From NCBI GenBank assembly GCA_037903355.1, contig JBAJFE010000026.1:3844001-3908000 (forward strand): a DNA stretch of 64,000 nt. Direction: 5' to 3'. The DNA comes from Trichuris trichiura. Lineage: Eukaryota > Nematoda > Enoplea > Trichinellida > Trichuridae. Position 1 is the stretch's first letter. Every line of letters begins with the position of its first letter. A program made the position numbers and the translations under genes. This document shows positions 44,866-54,800 of this stretch, piece by piece. The notes below the pieces were generated by a model. The model was not told where the DNA came from and searched no databases. It saw nothing but the letters and a program-made list of their open reading frames with translations.

Positions 44866-46277
44866 GCGGACAGTGCGCAAGATGCAGGAAAGTCATGCTG
44901 GGAAAATTACACATATGATCTTGTCAGTGACAAGTGCTGCAGACGGTGTGAACCAGGATTTGGCGTCGCCTTACCTTGCACTCAGCTCAACGATACTGTG
45001 TGCTCCCCTTGCGTGGATGGCATTACCTATTCACCAATATCTAGCCATGAAGCTGTCTGTCGTCCTTGTTCGCAATGTCCGAGTAACTCATTCGCAATGC
45101 ACCTATGTAATGCAACGCATAATACGAAGTGTGAGTGTGTGGAAGGCTTTTATTACCAGCCAGAGCAAAACATGTGCTTGACATGTGGTCACTGTGGACC
45201 AGGCGAGTACGTGACAAAAATGTGCTCTACAAGAGGTAATACGCAATGCCATCCATGCCCTCAAAATACTTTCATGTCAGTCACTAACTTGGCTGATTCA
45301 TGTATCCCATGTTCGACATGTCGCAAAGGTGCAGCAATCGAGGCAGCTTGTACAGCGAGCAAAGACACCCGGTGCTCCGGTTTGTCACCTTCTGTAAATA
45401 AAATTCACTTTCATAATGATATTTTTTTTTACAGACGGGGTAACTGTTTCTCATACTGATTTACTCTCTGACGAATCAGATCAGAACTTGATTGTCATAT
45501 ATTGCGTCGTCTTCGGCATTGTGCTAGCTTCTCTCATCATCTACGTTCTGATGAAGCACTTCCAGGTGAAATCTTGGTCTTGCTACTGTTACAAGGCACC
45601 GAAATCCGGTCACGAGGCCCCCACAGGCCAGCAGGAAAAAGCCAAACTTCGTAATACTTGCGCCCCTGGCAAAGCCATGACTATTGCAATAAAGGATACT
45701 TCTCCTTTGTTGTGTACGGTCACAATGTGTGGTTTTCCTTAAGCCTTTGTGACTTCTTATTTTAGTGGATCATGAAACTTCTGTAAGTCAATTACCCCAG
45801 TGTCTGATTGATCAGTTGGAGCAGGCTTTTCAAGAGCCAGGAAAGCACAACCGGGAGCTCGAAGCCTTTGCTCACGCACTTCGTAAGTGAGATTTCGAAG
45901 CCTTGTTAAGAATAGGAATTTTCATTTGACTGTTGAAGAACGCAAGAACATTTCTGCAGCCGTTCTGCAGACTTATTGTTTTGTATATATTGTGTTATGT
46001 ATAGACATCAAATAAATCAATAATTCATGCGCACCAGTCTTGTTTGTTCTTCTTGGATGTTGTTTCAGACTTCGATCGAGGCCAATTAATGCACTTTCAA
46101 GAACTATCTTTGGTCAATGGCACTAGTACCGCGCGTGAATTGTTTCGGGAACTGTGCAAAGATAAGTTGTTTGGCGTTTGTCCTTTAATTAACGCGCTGA
46201 AGAGAGCGAAACGGATTGATTTGGTTATGTTAGTGCAGAAGAGCATTGAAAACACAGAGACGGTACTCATTGTATGA
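44866..46277 (+). CDS. p75 neurotrophin-receptor-like TNFR with death domain (5' partial)
   Basis: This is a TNF-receptor-superfamily membrane protein closest in layout to p75NTR/TNFRSF16, which signals for growth or death through adaptors that bind its death domain. Exons: 44,866-45,379 (after TTTCAG), 45,435-45,713, 45,766-45,882 and 46,069-46,277 (TGA). Phases agree at each join, and the first two introns are 55 and 52 bp. The second exon could instead end at 45,650. Exon 1 encodes four cysteine-rich domains with p75-like spacing (CCRRCEPGFGVALPC, TVCSPCVDGITYS, KCECVEGFYYQ, QCHPCPQNTF). Exon 2 has a 22-residue membrane segment (45,488-45,553) and a basic, cysteine-containing juxtamembrane region. 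Exons 3-4 encode death-domain helices, with LINALKRAKRIDLVMLVQKS as the last. The C terminus ends in hydrophobic residues (TVLIV), which could bind a PDZ domain. The exon with the start and signal peptide was not found. Confidence 0.85.
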
Positions 46278-47339
46278 ATCTATCTCAAAAGTCAGATAAA
46301 AGTGTATTCGCTGGCCTCCAGTCACCAGTGGCAGTAAGCGTTGCCCATGAGCTGAGCAGTTGTGGCCACGTCATTTCGACGTTATGGCACAAAACTTTCG
46401 TATAATTATGACTGCCAAAGTGTAGTAGGTCTTTTGCGTAATGCTGAATAGGTTTCACGTTGAGCACCTAGTTGTGCTGGTGCACCCTGTGCATTAGCAG
46501 AACGTCAACGAGCATACCGCCTATGCTTCAGTTGTAGTCGTCTGCTCTTACGACATAACGTTACTGCATTGTCGAGCATTGCAGCATCTCGCAGCGTACA
46601 ATGCATAGACTTAAGATTCATTTTCACGTCGAATTTCTTCCTTCCGTTTATTTAAATTCCACATGGATCTGTTTATTTTAAAGAATAAATAGTTAAAATT
46701 CAGATTTCCTATTGAACGCATCCCAGCTTTCCGTCAGCCGTTCTGTAACCTTATTCAGGCATCTGCAATAGAAGAGACAGAGGCCCTGAAACTGCGTATT
46801 ATTATGCGTACCCCAATTGCTGGAGTTCTGTTAACTTTTAGTGAATAAATTTGTTCTGCAGTGGTGTGGACATTGTATTCTAGCGCTGCTTGTCGTGGAC
46901 ACTGACGTGACAGTAACTCATGAAGTATAGGTATTAGGGGGGACCGAACAGAGACTACTCACGAGGCGAACGCACCTTATAAATATCTGAAACTAAGGTG
47001 GTTCTTTCATGCGATTAAGCAGTGCCACGATGGAAGAAGAGGAGTTAACAGCGCAGGATTAGCCGTTCGACGCACCAATGTGTGCAGATAAAAATTCGCA
47101 GCAAGTGTGCAAGTTGTGTGGGAAAGAAGTGAACGCGCAAAGGACGGGCATTTAATGCACAACAATGGACTTGCTATTCACACTGAACTGTAAAAATACT
47201 ACTGTGACTAACGCTTGAAAAAAATTTGTACCCAGTGATTACAAAAAATAAAATAATTACGAAAATCCCATAAGAAAACTCCGCAATGTTTACCGGAATC
47301 TCGACTGCATATGGTTAATCATTAGAGTTTGCACGATAA
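46278..47339. other. 3' flank of the TNFR-like gene
   Basis: Short frames only. Near 47,100 a small CX2C pair (QVCKLCGKEV) sits in a broken frame and might be a zinc-finger remnant of an element; this is weak. Confidence 0.35.
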
Positions 47340-48770
47340 AGCATGGCACTGGTCTTTTAAAAGTGCACAAACCAGATGTCCAGTTAAGACCAATAGTCCC
47401 TACAATAAACAGTACCAAAAGTGAACTCAGTCGGTATTTAAAGGTCATCAAACCTCTAACTGGCAGGGAACCGTCATTCATCAGGAATAGCAAAACTTTC
47501 GTCGACGAAATACGAAACTGTCACCTGGACCTGGACGAGATTCTAGTTAGTTACGACGTCAAAGAATTATCCCTCAGCATTCCTATTTCAGATACTCTCG
47601 ATACTTTATACAATCTTCTCAGTGCGAATCCAAACCACTTCAGCAAAGCTAAATTAAATCCTTTTCATATCGTCAAGTTAGTGCCTTTCTGCATGCAAGC
47701 AGGCAACTATTTTATCTGTGATAACAAGTTCTATAAGCAGTCCAGTGGGGTCCCTACGAGCAGCTCATTATCTCTTGTCAGCAGAAACCTTGATGGAGAG
47801 TTTTGAAAAACAAATATTTGAAACAGAAAATAGACGAATTGCTACATACCTTTTTAAAAGGTATGTAGACAACATATTCGTAATTATAAAGAATGGTAAA
47901 GAAAAACAATTCCTACACTTCCTTAACACCATTCGTCCAAATCAAACTGTATTCAGAGTGGAAAAAAAGAAAATAAAGTCCTTCACTTTCTTGATGCTTT
48001 GATTATTCGTACAAACCAAGGGCTTAAAACCAGTCTACAGGAAGCCCACTCACACAGACTAATACCTCAATTTCTCCTCGCATCACCCAAGTTCGATAAT
48101 GCATGGAATTCTTTCAGGAATGATTGATAGAGCAATCAATTTGTACAACCCCGATTATCTCCAGTCAAAGGTTAACCACATTAGAAAGATCTACAAAAAC
48201 GATTATCCAAAACCTTTTCCTTTTTCCTTTTTCTTCGTAACGGGTTTTGAACATTTTTTTCTAAATCTTTTCGCGGTACTTTTAACCCGTTGTTTAGTTA
48301 ACGTTTATTGCAAAAACAATATTTACGAAACCCGAACGGCCGGCGGCGAGGCCTGAAAGCTTTGTAAATAACGTTTTTGCAATAAACGTTAATTAAACAA
48401 CGGGTTAAAAATACCGCGAAAAGATTTAGGAAAAAAATATTCAAAACCTTTTATTTATTAACTGCGTCATCAAGTACAAGTGCTTTGCAATCGTGAGTTA
48501 CTCAAACCAAATACTTCGTGCAATCAATGTTTAGTTATTCCCTATGTGGCAGGACTAGGCGAAAAGATTGTCTGGCTTGGAAGACAAATAGATTTCAGAT
48601 TCTTTTTCAAGAGTTTTCCCAATCTCAGATCAATTTTTCGTAAGGATAACAAGAAAGTTCCCGCAAACAAAAAGCAGGGTTAGTTTATTCGATGAAATGT
48701 GCTTGTACAGGAGCCTACACTGGGGAAGCATGCAATACTCTGCAACATAGGTCCAATGAAAATATAAAAA
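47340..48770 (+). pseudogene. Penelope-like element with reverse transcriptase and GIY-YIG remnants
   Basis: The order of a PLE is preserved. Fingers: KPDVQLRPIVPTINSTKSEL, 47,366-47,425. Palm: ILVSYDVKELSLSIPI, about 47,541-47,588; the block SSGVPTSSSLSL, about 47,741-47,776; and the catalytic motif, where YVDN (47,862-47,873) has Asn for the second Asp. Thumb: VIPYVAGLGEKIVWLGRQ, about 48,537-48,590. After a frameshift come VYSMKCACTGAYTGE and LQHRSNEN (about 48,680-48,760), the start of the GIY-YIG endonuclease with its CxC motif. Hairpin H4 is inserted between palm and thumb. Frameshifts and the altered catalytic motif make it dead. Confidence 0.85.
48219..48442 (+). mobile_element. Hairpin insertion H4 inside a PLE, 10-bp target duplication
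   Basis: AAAACCTTTT is duplicated on either side (48,209-48,218 and 48,443-48,452). Removing the insert joins the PLE coding sequence KNDYPKPF to the following thumb region. The unit has a leader with TTCTTCGTAACGGG (about 48,231-48,245) and inverted arms of about 75-90 bp (outer limits 48,243 and 48,448). The centre contains GGCCTGAAAGCTTTG, a leftover of the 3' half of the ribozyme core, without CTGAnGA. Confidence 0.85.
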
Positions 48771-48783
48771 AACCCACTAGTTA

Positions 48784-48962
48784 GAATTGTTGTACGGATC
48801 AGCTACCCGTTCAGAGTTTTATTGTAAATGCGAAGCTTTCGGGGAACACCAGTCCCAGTCTTCAGTGCATGAAAAATGGGCTGAAGACGGGGACAGGTGT
48901 TCCCCGAAAGCTTCGCAATTATAATAAAACGTTGAACGGGTAGCTGATCCGTACAATAATGC
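48784..48962. mobile_element. PLE terminal inverted structure H5 with ribozyme cores
   Basis: Two inverted arms of about 80 bp (48,784-48,866 and 48,881-48,962) lie immediately downstream of the GIY-YIG remnant and just before what looks like the start of another PLE. Both arms carry a hammerhead-like core. The plus-strand copy is CTGAAGA (48,881-48,887), an extra C, stem GGGGA/TCCCC, GAAAGCTTCGC (from 48,906). I see no target duplication. The position fits a PLE pseudo-LTR between tandem copies better than an independent insertion. Confidence 0.75.
48881..48916 (+). ncRNA. Hammerhead-ribozyme-like core in H5
   Basis: Core halves CTGAAGA and GAAA enclose stem II GGGGA/TCCCC (five pairs) after one extra C. 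It lies at the 3' end of a PLE, where hammerheads are known. An inverse copy is at about 48,829-48,866, with a poorer stem. Confidence 0.55.
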
Positions 48963-48987
48963 TAATTCACACACCCGTTAGGAGGTT

Positions 48988-49242
48988 ATGTTTTCAAAGA
49001 AACTCACTAGTTACAATAATGCAGAAACCATCCTCAACAATAGTAGTACTCCAATCGCACAACGCAGCAGATCGATGCTGGATCTAAAAACTGCCATGCA
49101 AAAAGCTATACAAGCCTCCGCTGTGGCGAAACACGGAGCACTTTGTGACCAGTCTCTTCAGCCAGAAGTCTTATGCTATGGAAGGAAGGATCTTTTCTGT
49201 CTCGTCCCCCCCCTCCACAAGAGCAGGCATCAGTATCAATAG
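48988..49242 (+). pseudogene. Probable start of a second, truncated PLE copy
   Basis: An 84-codon frame begins with ATG 26 bp after H5. It reads LDLKTAMQKAIQASAVAKHG and then SLQPEVLCYGRKDLF, similar to the fragment at 29,260-29,499. N-terminal parts of PLE proteins have comparable helices. The copy is cut off after about 49,240. Together with the upstream copy and H5 it would form the partial tandem arrangement common for Penelope elements. Confidence 0.45.
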
Positions 49243-51152
49243 GTAATACGCAACGATAACACTGGTCAGCGGAACAACGGGAGGGACGTCTTACTGCAGG
49301 TCACTGAACACTAGACAATGGACCATCACACCTTGTGTTTAGGCTTAGGCTTAGGCCAGGGCAGGTCAGGACGGTCAGCAGACGTACGGTACCCACTTGA
49401 TCTCCTTTGACGTTGCCGCCAAAACTTGCGGGGGGAACGAGACGGAAATGACCCGTAACTTACGTTTAAGACGGATCAAGGAGACCATGTACATTAGACA
49501 CAATGAGATATACAGTCGTGATCAAGGAGCGGATATAAGTGAAATAAGAGAAAACATTATCACACACTCCAATTGCTGCTCTTTAAATGGATTGCATTCA
49601 CGAGCACAAAGAACTAGTTAAAAGAATGGAGTAACCTATATACAGAACGACAGAGCCAAGGTAGGCCATTATATATGGAAATATAAAAGAAAAATAGATA
49701 AATTTACATGGAACAAAGTGGAATAAACATGAAATGAACTAATAACTATGGAAAAAAATGGGAAATGCGCATAACGAACATGAAATGACCAATGGCGTTA
49801 AACATGAGAAGTGGAATACTGTGCACATAGTACGATAGTATGATATACACGCAACAAGAGACCCAGGCAGCTGATAGAGAAAGATATTTTAAAAACAAGA
49901 CTATGAAACACTCGTTTTAAAACTGATTGTTTGGCGACTCGCACTTGCTATTTACATTACGTTTAGCACCGCTGAAAACAGCTCTCGGACGGCCCGAAAG
50001 GAAAAAAGACATTAAGTCGTTTGTATAACGGATCATTTCCGCAAGAAGAAAGAATTTAAAAATTTCCTCTTGTCTCTTCTCAGGTGTGGAGTTGTCGTCG
50101 ACGTAACGGTTAAACGAACAGCTTTACGAAACTGGCTTCGCTGTCGTTAGATGTCTCGTAACGCGTCGGCATACTTTGGCTTTTGCAGTTATCGGTTTGC
50201 AATTCGTTAGCATTCTGGATGTTTGTAAACGCTAAAAACACGGTTTTTTTAACCAGTAATGGTCGAGAGACGTCTACTTGTGCAAAACAAACAATACAGA
50301 ACAACTTTGGCGAAGCTTTTGACCCCCTGTTTTCGTAGAATTAATAGACCGTGGGTGAAAATATCAGCAATGAGCAGAAACGAGGAAAGCAAGTTTCTTT
50401 GAATCAATGCCTAGACTATGACAGCTGCGCGACTTTACCGCACGAACCAATGTTCATCGTAAAAAAGACTCAATACATGACGCAATCAAAAAACAATTGC
50501 CGCTGTTAGGTTAGGCTTTAGAGTGAACCGCGGTTCTAAAGTTCCCAAGCCTGCCAAAAATGAAAACGGCATCTCGCATATTACCTAATGGGAGATTCTG
50601 TGCTGCGTCCATCTGATTTGCTTGGCAGATCGCAACTATAACGAAACGGAAATAAGAGGTACGCCTGAATATAGGTTTTAGCACCTTCCCAATCCAGCCA
50701 TCAGTATCGCTCAAAAGACAACGCTTGACGAACATCGTTTTAACGCTGACGGTGGGACCGAACAGGTTTCGACAGACAAATGGTTCCTTAAATATTCGAA
50801 TTTCCGTACGGTTACACTTCCTACCCATTATTGGCTTCTGAAATCAACCAAACAAACGCCTTACCAAAAGATCAATAAGTAGCTACTAGGAAAAAACTCA
50901 GAACACTCCTACACTTTTGCAGATTTCGGGACCATCCTTAGTTCGCCTTCAACAATTATGGTTGTGGAAGCCTTACCCCGAGAATAAGTTACTTAAAGGC
51001 TGGGGAGCGGCGCCAGACAGTTCTTTGAAATAAAAATGCTTCCAAAAGGACGTGCCATCGTAATGAACGAAATGCACCTTTAAAGGCTCCGGTTTTATTG
51101 AGATGTCTTAATACCACGACTATTCGAAACGTTGATTCATTGCTACTGCGTA
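49243..51152. other. No recognised gene
   Basis: Short frames only. The longest, 50,511-50,828 (minus, 105 codons), shows no domain I recognise. A short TTAGGC-like run occurs near 49,340 (GCTTAGGCTTAGGC), only two units, so it is not telomeric. Confidence 0.35.
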
Positions 51153-51334
51153 ACTGAAGTACAGAATGTTCAGCCCGTCAAAACTTTATTAGGCGAAGCT
51201 TTCGGGAAACCGTTGTTCCCATCTTCAGTGCAAACGTAACTGCGCAATTATATTTGCACAAAAAACGGGAACAGCACCCTTCTGAAAGCTTCGCCTAACA
51301 AGGATTTTCACGGGTTGGACATTCTGTACTTCAA
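51153..51334. mobile_element. Hairpin element H6 with one good ribozyme core
   Basis: Inverted arms of about 75-80 bp (from 51,153 and ending 51,334) share ACAGAATGT and the AGGCGAAGCTTTC tip. The left arm, read on the minus strand (51,191-51,229), has CTGAAGA, extra T, stem GGGAA/TTCCC, GAAAGCTTCGC. The right arm is degraded (CCCTTCTGAAAGC). I found no target duplication or leader. It is closest to H5 in the arm tips. Confidence 0.65.
51191..51229 (-). ncRNA. Hammerhead-ribozyme-like core in H6
   Basis: CTGAAGA, one extra T, a five-pair stem II (GGGAA/TTCCC), then GAAAGC. Stem II differs from that in H5 at paired positions. Confidence 0.5.
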
Positions 51335-51862
51335 TTATGCACTTTTACATGCCTATTAAAAAGAGTTTTATTTTTAACGCGATTCGTTGCTATTTATTAC
51401 GTCAAAACTGTTAATATTTTTAAAGGCTGTATCTCAGAACCTAGTAGTGAAAACGTAGGTAGCCGATAGTCTTTTCAAGCGCTGTGCTCATGCACAATTG
51501 GTTATCAATTGAGACACACGGTGCGCAAATGTAAGAACGGCAAAACGTTTGCAAGTTTACATGGAAGCTACTACTTAGGCAACTGGGAATATTACGCAGG
51601 CTAGACAGAAAAAACGGTCCACGAGACAGCGGTTTGCACATGAAATCAGAAATCTGCAGCTTAACGAAGTAACAGATAAGGCGGTCTATATGCACCTACT
51701 AAAACTGCGAATTGCAGAATTACAATACCCGCTTACTAGCGTGCACCAATTAACTGTTTTCTGAGATTGCTTTGCATAGCACCCTGAAACTCTATGGCGA
51801 GGAAGGAAATGCATGAAACGAAATGAAAAAAAATTAAACGAACGGTCAGGGAAAGGCAATAA

Positions 51863-54800
51863 CTAATCACGAACGGCACTGACATTATTTGAATTCGTCA
51901 GAGAAACATTGGCTTCTTCCAACGAGTCGCCTTCCACATCATTAAAAGTTGTGTGTCCTTCCTTTGAAGGCGGCAAACCGTTTTCGCTTCCAAGGTTTAG
52001 ATTTTCTGCCAAACCAGCACGTTTATCATCTTCATCGCCTTTGGCGACGCTTTCAGCAGGTTCAACATCACTTAAGTCTTTCGCCTCTTCTTCGCTGACC
52101 ACGCTTTCCTGCTCTTGTATACTCTCCTTTTTTGCAGAGTCTCCCTCATCATGCACGCTTGTCTGCTCTTCCGTGCTTTCCTTGTCTTCCTCATTTCCCT
52201 CTTCTTCCACGTCGCTGACTTCATCCACACTTTCCTGTCCTTCCATACTGCCGTCCTCGTTCACTTTTTCTCGTTCTACTATGACTTTACTTTCGTCGAG
52301 TTTTTCGTTCACCAGCTGATCCTAAAGTGCCAGTTAGTCTAATGTCTGTATTTCGCATTACCTACCTTTGCACTTCCCTCTTCTGTGATGCTGTTACTAA
52401 TTTCATCATCCGCCGAAGATATCTAAAATTAGTAATGAGGAAAATGTTACAGAGATGACGCGTGTCTTCGAAGAAGGCAGAACCTTAACGTGAAGCGCCA
52501 CCAGTCATACTTCTGAAAATGTAAGTTTCTACGGAGCTACTTACACGTAATTTCTTATTGGACCAGGGCTTGCCGTGTCATTAGGAAGACTAGAACTAAG
52601 CGTATTACTGAGCCTCTTAGGGTATGTTTATATTCATGTTTTTCATTTGCCTGCTAATCCGTCTTACCGGTGGGCACATGCGCGCAATCCAGCTTTTGGC
52701 CTCTTTGACTTCGTAGCTCACATGCACATGTTGTTGACTGAAGCAGAGATGGGACAGGTGGGTCCAAAAAAAGGTACAAAAATTCCCCTGAGAAGAGCTC
52801 GGCTGTTTTCGGGACGCTGTTGTAGAAATACTCAGGAACTCCGCCGTTGAATGGAACTGTAACAGTTTGCGCGACAACTACGAGAAAACCGGTCAGAGTT
52901 TCACGCGGCGGAGATTTGTTGGCAACTCGCCCAGCGCCCACGGGCGATACGCGTTTACTTCATATGGATCAACGAAGCCGCGTCGAGTTATTATTGCTTT
53001 GCTTGCGCTACGGAGTAGTTGGCTTAACGATTAAACGTACAGTCACTTATGTTCGTGATCGAACCAGCACTCAAACCTTGAACCATTTTTTCACGGACAA
53101 GAACTACTGCATGGATGAAGTCGGAGCTTTCCAAGAAGTCTTCAGTGGCCTCACCAGATCACTTGACTTCACGGTAGTGGTGGATGAAAGAACGTTCTCT
53201 GCAAGCGAAGCTGCAGCAGCAGCAGGATCTTTTTGCGGTAAGGTGACCGCAGCGAGGTGTGCAGCAAAACGGAATAATGCTTTTTAGTGCTCATGGACGA
53301 GTGTAGCAGTAAGACCCTGGCACATCGACATGTTCGCCCAGGAGCCTCGATCATCATGGGCCAGTAATGAGGGTATGCCTGTTTGTCCAGCCATGGTTCC
53401 ACGCATCTGCGTGTGAACTACTCAGCCAATTTCGTCAATCCGCAGATGAAGACGCTGCAGTCATATTTACGTGAATTTATGGGGAGACGAGAGCTGCGGG
53501 AGTATGAAGGTCCCTTCGCATAACTCATGGAAAACATTGACCCTTTCCGCCGCTGCAGTGATGCGCCCATGTTTTTCCTGTCCATATATGACGGTTGTGA
53601 TTAAAACCTGTTACTCGATGGGTTAATTCACCGTTCGCATCTGTTTCTCGCACGGGCGACATTACGGCTGCGAAAAAAAGCGAAATTATGATGCAACTAT
53701 ACGTCCACTTCACTATGCTCGAAAATGCACGCGATTTCGACGTAAAGCGACGAGCGGAAAGTCGAATCCAGCAACAGGATACAATTACGCGGCCGTTTCT
53801 CTGTAACACGTAATGCAGGAACTCTGTGGCAGTGGGCAGTTACCTGGACGGTATTGTTCTCCACCTTCGTTCACGCTTACGCTCTTCTTATTCACTCTTG
53901 ATTTCTACTACACTAATCTCCGTACTGGTTGGGAGAGAAGACACAGGCAGCGTTTAGGAAAGCTAATTAACCGTGTAACGCGATGATCACAGAAACTGCG
54001 CTTATCTGCATATCGATAGAACAAGCCGGAAGTGCGCACAAACAGCCAATATGGGGCTATGTTAAATTACGCAACGGAAACCTGCATTTTTCTGAAATTC
54101 TGAGCAGTTACAAGATGACTGGTGGGCACTTAACAGAGATCTAGCGATGGTTGCAGCTCATAAACTTCAGTGAATACTACAACAGTAGACATGATGGTTA
54201 CAGTTGGGACCAGAGAGTTTCATGATATATTAGACCAAATTTTTCCGTTGAAAACGTGGTGTCTTGGTACGGGACCATATATTTTCATAATGAAAAAACT
54301 TTATTACGGAAAGGTTCCCGTTTATGTATATAGAAAAGAGACTACGGAGTTAATCTTTACAACTTTAGACTGCTGATGACAGGTCTCGAATGACCTGAAA
54401 GCTCCGGAGTCTCTTTTCTATATACATAAACGGGAACCTTTCCGTAATAAAGTTTTTTCATTATGAAAACTTTTTCCGTTTTACAGTAAGCAGTTATTTC
54501 CACACTAGGATCCCATAATTACGTAGAAAAAGAAAAGCTGTATTCACATCACAGGCGAAGTACAGCGAAGCTTTTACCCCGACCCTTGACCGTCATCAGC
54601 GCGAACATTTTGTTGGTTACCATCAAGTCTGGCTTTTAGGAACAGCTAACTCCAGCTTGCCAACCAACGCAGGTTCTGGTCAAGCTTAATCTTGACTCCT
54701 CGAGGTTGACACGCACGTGGCTTGGCATCACAGCAACCTTCCTTTGTGTTATCCTCGACGGTAGTCTAATCCACAATAGCAAGGGAAAGTCCAAAATCAG

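Noticed and set aside
46044..46068. Upstream start (MFFLDVVS) of the last TNFR-like frame
   Set aside because: This is intron sequence ending in TTTCAG. The death-domain exon begins at 46,069 and joins in phase with the previous exon.
48784..48962. H5 as an independent hairpin insertion
   Set aside because: No flanking duplication or leader was found, and its position right after a GIY-YIG remnant fits a PLE terminal repeat better.
49338..49356. TTAGGC-like units suggesting a nematode telomere
   Set aside because: Only about two units are present (GCTTAGGCTTAGGC), which is well within chance.
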